Source of the DNA: Trissonchulus latispiculum
Taxonomy: Eukaryota; Nematoda; Enoplea; Enoplida; Ironidae
Reading direction: 5' to 3'
DNA: 64,000 bases
Assembly (NCBI GenBank): GCA_030248195.1
Contig: JASAND010032067.1
Span: 62,001-126,000, forward strand
This document shows positions 58,819 to 64,000 of the stretch, piece after piece. The notes below the pieces were generated by a model that saw only the letters and a list, made by a program, of their open reading frames with translations, was not told the origin of the DNA and ran no database searches. Position 1 is the first letter of the stretch. The number at the start of each line of letters is the position of its first letter. A program made the position numbers and the translations under genes.

Positions 58819-59571
58819 CACTCTTAAAAAGACTCCTGTAGAAATTACAGGAATTCTTGTAGTTCTCTACAAAAGTGCTCCTGTGCGGTCAGTCACTAGC
58901 GGAGCTTCCTGTATTTTCCACAGAAGTAACTTTTGTATTTTTTACCGGTCTCTGGAATAGTAAAAATTACAGGAGTTTCCTGTAGAAAATACTAAGCAAA
59001 CCCGTAGTTTTTATTACAGGAATTTCTTGTAGAAAATACAAAAGAAACCTGTAGTCCTGTTCGACTTTTTTACAATCCTATATCAGATACCAAACCTGTA
59101 TTTTTTACAAGACAAAACCTGTAAATTTTACTGGAGCCACCTGTTATTTCAGAAGGGGGGGCAGGTGCGGAGGGGGACGGCCGCTCCCAAAATATTTTCG
59201 GCAGGGAGCGGCCGTTACAAAAAAATCACCCACTGGGTGTTGGAACACTGAAAAATTGAAAAAATTCAAAAATTTCAGTCTTCAAAAATTATGACCACTG
59301 TAGCCCTTATATACAAAATTTGCGTTATCAGCGTATCGAGTACTTTCCGCTTCCGGTGAGCAAACCTGTAAACCAGTGAAAACTACAGGTTTCATTTGTA
59401 CTGAATACTGGTCTGACTTGTAATCAATTCTACTAAAGTATGTCCGGTAAACACTACCAACGATGACCTGTAGAAATTATAAGACTCAACCTGTATTTTC
59501 TACAAAAGCTTTTGTATTTATCATCTACAAAAGTGATTCCTGTAGTTTCTACAGGAACATTTCTAAGAGTG
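58819..59571. mobile_element. TA-flanked MITE with CTGTAGAAATTACAG repeats
   Basis: CACTCTTAAAAAGACTCCTG and CACTCTTAGAAATGTTCCTG (reverse strand) are the termini, with TA on both sides (58817-58818, 59572-59573), as for Tc1/mariner-type or related transposases. Palindromic CTGTA-N-TACAG motifs fill both halves, with a GC-rich hairpin (GGCCGCTCCC / GGGAGCGGCC) in the centre. Confidence 0.75.
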
Positions 59572-59639
59572 TAGATAGCTGCACTCTAAGTGTGACCCCC
59601 TTAGTCCAGTTCCAGAGTCGGTCCTGTTGAGTCCGATAT

Positions 59640-60130
59640 CCTTGTATGACGTTTGACTGCATATATAACCCTGGTTTTATTGATAGTGTAGTGTGCTGTA
59701 TCTGTTCTTAATTTTGGTTTTTCAGTGCCAAATAATGTTGATTTTTCCCGAGGTTTTGTTCGTTTGCTGACGTTAAAGTCGACTGTTTTCCCAATTCTTT
59801 CCTTAAGGTAGTAACTTTCAGTAATGTAATGTGAAAGGGGAGATGACGTGCTTAGGACTATAAACGAATGGGATGATAACTGGCAACAACAACGGATTTT
59901 TCATGGTAAATTAGAATGCACGCTGAACACAGGCCAGCAGTCAGATGCAACAATTAATGCGTTTCGCTTAATGTTTGGTCCGTAAAAATCCAGTTGATGC
60001 AAATGTTTACGGTTAAATATCAGCGTGGCATATAACAAAACAAACAATTCGTAGCAATTTAACATTTTTACATTATTTTAACTATTGCTAAATTGCGGTT
60101 AAAAATTTGCAGATTGTTGCTGAATTTTGG
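59640..60130. repeat. segment paralogous to 30600-33420 (without its insertions)
   Basis: Landmarks in shared order: GTTTGACTGCATA (59650 vs 30630), AGAATGCACGCTGAAC (59911 vs 31270), GCGTTTCGCTTAATG (59960 vs 31314), and TCAGCGTGGCATATAA (60020 vs 33312). The longer copy holds the SINE and the TTAA element between them. Both lie in array intergenic space. Confidence 0.6.
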
Positions 60131-60284
60131 CTGGACGGGTTGCCAGGACTGGTCTTTTATCGCCGGGGCCGGTGGCAGTTTCCCATCCTCCTTCTTAGTA
60201 ACCAGTGCTGCTAGTGAAATGAAAATGTTTGTCTAATAAAAATAAATTTTGAATACAAATTCAAAGATTAGTTTGCGCATCGGC

Positions 60285-60350
60285 GCTCTAGGTTCTGTAG
60301 TTCTCTCCGGACCGGAGCATTTTTGTTGCGACCTTACCTTTACTTTACTC
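60285..60350 (+). mobile_element. 3' fragment of a SINE related to 30789-31149
   Basis: AGGTTCTGTAGTTCTCTCCG and the tail CCTTACCTTTACTTTA resemble the end of the full SINE (GTTGGAGTTCTCTCCAGG and TTACC tail). The tRNA head is missing. Confidence 0.6.
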
Positions 60351-60679
60351 CTTTATTAATGGGGAAGTATCTGTAGTAACTCAACTACTACTTTAATCAC
60401 CCGATACTATTCCAACCCAAGAACACCACCAAGCGTGTGATCCAATCTCAGGATACCACGGTATCTCATCTGCCATGCCTCCGTCTTATATGACTTTGTC
60501 GAGCCCGAGGGTTCAATTGTTAGCGGCTGATCTTGTCTGCTTTCGGTTTTTCGCTGTCATGTCGTATTTATTTATCACCCAGTCGACGAGTATGTCTTTA
60601 GTTTCGCTTATCAGGTATCGGTTTAGACACCATGACTTCTTTTTTGTCGGACGAATGATGTAGAAATGGCAACAACGAC

Positions 60680-60840
60680 AACTGGCAGTCGCACATAAAT
60701 ATAGAGCGAGTGAGTGTACCCCCGTTTCGATAGGTACCGATTTGCGAGGGGTCACTAGGGTCCAATTTGCGGAGGGGTCAGCCGTTAGCAATCAGAGCAC
60801 AGTTTTTGCTGTGTGGGTCTGGTGGCACTCTCTTATATTA
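60680..60840. mobile_element. diverged relative of the 49083 MITE
   Basis: CGATTTGCGAGGGGTCACTA, then GGAGGGGTCAGCCGTTAG and GGCACTCTCTTAT parallel 49300-49420. The left arm is too eroded to bound. Confidence 0.5.
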
Positions 60841-61204
60841 TGTGCTCATGGTATCCTTCATAGCACCAAATACCATTGTTAGCTTAGGCAGTGTCAAATG
60901 ATTTCCGTGAAAGTAATAGGTCTGCTCTGCTCATTGTGTATATCTCAGTTCGATGAATGTCTCATTCTTTGCGATTTTACAATGTAAGAATCTTATAATG
61001 CCGTGTGTGGATTTCGCTAAGATGCTTACATTTTGCGCTGCGTCATCATAGAATTTTACAGTTTCTGAAAACATACTTATGTGTTATCTATATGCTTTGT
61101 TACTATCTATGTGTGCAATCTCAATGATTCATGATCTATATAAGTTGTACGTTGTTTCACAAGCTGTACACGTGTGGAGTCTGACCGAAATCAACTTGGG
61201 AGCA

Positions 61205-61560
61205 TACATTAACACGGGGTCCGATTCTGGGGGGGTCTACCCCGACCTCGGCGAGGGGTCTGCCCCCGAAAAAATTTGAAATTTTATGGGGTCCTGCCCC
61301 GAAACTAGCAAAAATTGCGAATTTTTAACGTTTTTGACCAAAAATTAGTAAAAAATGACATTTTTAGCGATTTTTAAGAAATTTTTTTAAAAATCGCTAA
61401 AATTTGCTAAACAATTACCAATTTTCAGTGACAACCGCTGAAGGGTCCGCCCTTTTTTGCTTTCTAGACGAGAGGGTCTGCCCCTTTTTCCTTTTCGGTG
61501 AGGGGGTCTACCCGTTTTTTGTCGGTCTGGGGGGGGGTCTGCTTGGGAGGGTGGGGGGTC
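61205..61560. mobile_element. G-rich MITE-like element
   Basis: CATTAACACGGGGTCCGATT and a G run at the left match 27447. Repeated GGTCTGCCCC/GGTCTACCCC units follow to about 61560. The right end is not defined. Confidence 0.45.
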
Positions 61561-61564
61561 GTCC

Positions 61565-62216
61565 AATCAAATGAAGAAACAGTTTGTTCACCGCCAAACC
61601 GGTCCGGTCTGTCCCATTTCTTAGGCAAAAACTGTGCACAATATCGGGAAAATTTGGTTTTTGGTATCCTCGGGCCTCTCCTCCTCCCAAAGAACCCGGC
61701 TGCAGTTCGTGTCTGTCTGCAACCAGTGCGTCATAAATGGCGACTGACGGCACGGCAGTGAAGGGTATTTTGATATAAGCAAGGTTGGAGTCATGATGTA
61801 GACTTCTTTCTTGCTTTCTGTGAACTGTTGGAACTAACATTAACAATGATATAGGAGTTTTAAAAGAGCTTAGTGCTTTTAAAGCTCTAAAGAAAAATAG
61901 GAGTTTTACAACGCTTTATGGTCTGATTGGTTTATATTTCAATCTCCTATTTCATTTTAACATCATTATACCCAACCTTATGCTTTGTGTATATAAAAAT
62001 TTCCAGAATACACACGCCCAGACCTCGAAATTCCAAATACACACGCTTTATTTTCGTCGATTTTTAATAGCATTAGTGATAATCTAAGAAAGTATACGAT
62101 AAGAAAGAAAGTATAAGAAATATATAGTAAAGCATTCCCTCGTTATGAGTTATGACATGTATATACCGTGAAAAAATTGGCAACGCAAATGTCTACTTCA
62201 TTAATTAATAATTTCA
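61565..62216. other. upstream region of gene 6
   Basis: No gene. A short inverted repeat (GGAGTTTTAAAAGAGCTT / AAAGCTCTAAAGAAAAATAGG) lies at 61854-61915. The stretch ends at an ATTTCAG acceptor-like site (AG 62216-62217). Confidence 0.35.
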
Positions 62217-62236
62217 GCATCTTAACCAATTGTATT

Positions 62237-63987
62237 ATGTCGCGCTCATTTCACAAGAAATCTTTCTACGACGATTTGGTAATCGAAGTGGAGGATACTG
62301 AGTTACATTTTTGCACAAACTTTTTATCTGCCTCCAGTCCCGTCTTTGCCCGTATGTTTCAAGGAAACCTTGACGCCATTGAAAAATCTAGTGATCGATT
62401 GAAAATTATTGATTTTTCTTCCGAGGAGACTGAGACAATTTTATCCATGCTGATGCCGGGATCGATTGCTCCAGTTGAAGGTAAAATATGATGATGCTTA
62501 TATATGATGGTAAACTGGCTTTTGTTAGGGGTTTGAAGGTGGGGGAAGAGGGGGAAGTAGGGAGGGGCTTCCCAAAAGTGGGGGCGAGCAGAAGGTATAA
62601 ATTTACCTAATTTTTTAGCCAAAATTTAGCATTTTAAGGTAAATATGCAAGAAATCGCAGTTATTAGCCGTAAAATAAACTTATATTTAAGTCCATAAAT
62701 TAGCTAAAAATTGAGAAGCTTGGGGCTTGCCGAAAAGTGTGGGGGAAACGAAAAGTGGGGGCCCCTAAAAATGCCAGGTTAAGTGAAGTTTTGCTGATAG
62801 TGACTCTGTACTTATATATATATATACTTACATAGACCATAGAGCAGAATGGAATTATAGCAGGAGGTGTTTAAGACCCGATGGAATCTGGAATACAAAA
62901 TTCTCTTAGGTTTGGCAATTCATGACTCATCATCATTCATCACTACCAGGCGCGTAGGCGGAAGGGATGAAGGGAATCCCCCCCAATTATGGACTTGTGA
63001 CTATTATGACTTTGTCCGTGTCATCTGTAAAACGCCCGTTTTTCAAAAAATTTTGCGCTGTCAGCACGAAATTACATAGCTTATTGTGCCATCATAATGA
63101 TTTTTTAATTGCAAGAATGCTTGGTAATAGATTCCACAAAGTTCACGAAATAGAAAAGTTTCTCAGCATCAGGGAGGCTCCGAAAAGATCCCCCAAAAAG
63201 TTTTGCATTCCCCCGAAATTTGTTTCTGGCTACGTTGGTGACTGGCAGCAAGAGTACTGGCAGCATACTGTAGCTTCAAAGCTGTTGCTGTGCATCACAG
63301 TTTTCACTGAATTGCAGAATTGGAAGCAAATGTAACAGTACAGTTTTGCTAGAAGTGTTTAGATCCAGAATATTATGGGTTTTAGTTTAAATTTTGATGT
63401 CGTTCACGCCTAACAAATATATAGATATTGTATCATAATTTGGGCATAATCGCAAAACATCTTTGGTGTTTTTAATTTTAGCAGAATCCCTTTGGTATTG
63501 TCTTCGTTTTGCTGACAAGTATGATGTTGGCATTTTGCGAAAGAAGGTGGAATTCTTCCTGGATTCTTCCTTGGCTACATCTAACAATCTAGTCTGGGAA
63601 ACGGTCCTGCTGGGCCTGAAATATAAATGGAACGATCTTGCCGTAAAAGCTGTATTGCGTCTGTGCGATCTACCATTAGGCGATTACATGCAGCAGGTTC
63701 GAAAAGCTCATACCAGCCGTCTTAATCTATGCTTTGATATTCCATCTGTACAGTATGACAATTTTTTGGCTACGTTGCCTTTACTTTTCAAAGGGCAGGA
63801 TAACAGAATTAAGAGAGATAATAACGTGTCTGCCAAAAATACCGTAAAGTGTTCAACACACAAATGTGAATTCTGTAATTTTGAATATTACCGGCTGTAT
63901 TGTATAGAGTGCTGTAATTGTGGACTTGTTTCCTGTGAACTGGATCGTAACTGTATTGCTAATTTCGCTGTTCATTTCTGCAGTTAA
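62237..63987 (+). CDS. BTB/POZ - BACK-like - Cys-rich protein, array gene 6
   Basis: Exons 62237-62480 and 63482-63987 are joined by a phase-1 intron of 1001 nt, giving 249 aa. Acceptor choice: TTTTAG (63480-63481) keeps the residue count of the paralogs (AESLWYC); the next AG, 3 nt downstream, would drop one residue. Exon 1: DDLVIEVEDTELHF, SPVFARMFQG and DRLKIIDFS. Exon 2: RFADKYDVGIL, WETVLLGLKYKWNDL and LPLLF, then a tail with CEFC, CCNCG, a C-x5-C pair and FAVHFC. The usual Gly before Ile-x-Cys is Cys here, and the helical start has Ser-Leu for Ser-Val. The ATG lies 19 nt after an acceptor-like AG; an in-frame ATG at 62168 lies before that site. It shares an almost identical 86-nt block with gene 3. 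Confidence 0.88.
62950..63237. mobile_element. hAT-like MITE relative of 33697-34114, in intron of gene 6
   Basis: CAGGCGCGTAGGCGGAAGGG at the left and CAACGTAGCCAGAAAC (reverse strand) at the right, with GGGAATCCCCCC- and CCCCCGAAA-type runs inside. The 8-bp flanks agree at only half the positions. Confidence 0.6.
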
Positions 63988-64000
63988 TAGTAGTCGTAGT

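Overview
The window is animal nuclear DNA, most likely from an invertebrate. It is AT-rich and holds spliced genes with GT-AG introns, TA microsatellites, a tRNA-derived SINE, a tyrosine-recombinase retrotransposon and a very dense population of DNA-transposon derivatives. Nothing looks prokaryotic or organellar. The species cannot be named from the sequence alone.

The only host genes I can support are six paralogous two-exon genes, all on the + strand, starting at 1261, 11270, 27843, 42350, 52735 and 62237. Each exon 1 runs exactly 244 nt from ATG to donor and encodes the first part of a BTB/POZ fold. Each exon 2 (500-545 nt) completes the BTB fold, adds a helical BACK-like stretch and ends in a Cys-rich module. 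Every intron is phase 1 and falls at codon 82. Two exon-2 remnants (33467-33664 and 44804-45147) show that copies also die. The Cys module resembles the zinc-ribbon tail of piggyBac-type transposases, so the family may be a lineage-specific BTB plus transposase-zinc-ribbon fusion. It could act as a Cullin-3 adaptor or a chromatin/DNA-binding factor, but that is inference.

The space between and inside the genes is filled with nested mobile elements. Many have visible target-site duplications (TSDs). hAT-like elements with perfect 8-bp TSDs lie at 3047-3925, 4102-5828, 13055-14832, 13767-14049, 15005-17437, 16815-17167, 28469-28748, 33697-34114, 46978-50709 and 53977-54642. Several of these have termini built from short GC-rich arrays. 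There are also TTAA-flanked elements, a PIF/Harbinger element with a truncated transposase (40341-41866), and a long-TIR (terminal inverted repeat) element with a candidate 9-bp TSD (47662-50568). A tRNA-like foldback lies at 45154-45748, and an Ngaro/PAT-like YR retrotransposon at 35103-39552 on the minus strand.

Layout: 1-2.7 kb gene 1; 3-11.2 kb nested MITEs; 11.3-12.8 kb gene 2; 13-27.5 kb mostly nested hAT and foldback elements; 27.8-29.7 kb gene 3; 30.8-34.1 kb SINE, TTAA element and gene remnant; 35.1-39.6 kb YR element; 39.9-41.9 kb foldback carrying the Harbinger insertion; 42.3-45.1 kb gene 4 and a degenerate copy; 47-50.7 kb doubly nested transposons; 52.7-55.3 kb gene 5; 55.5-62.2 kb MITEs; 62.2-64 kb gene 6.
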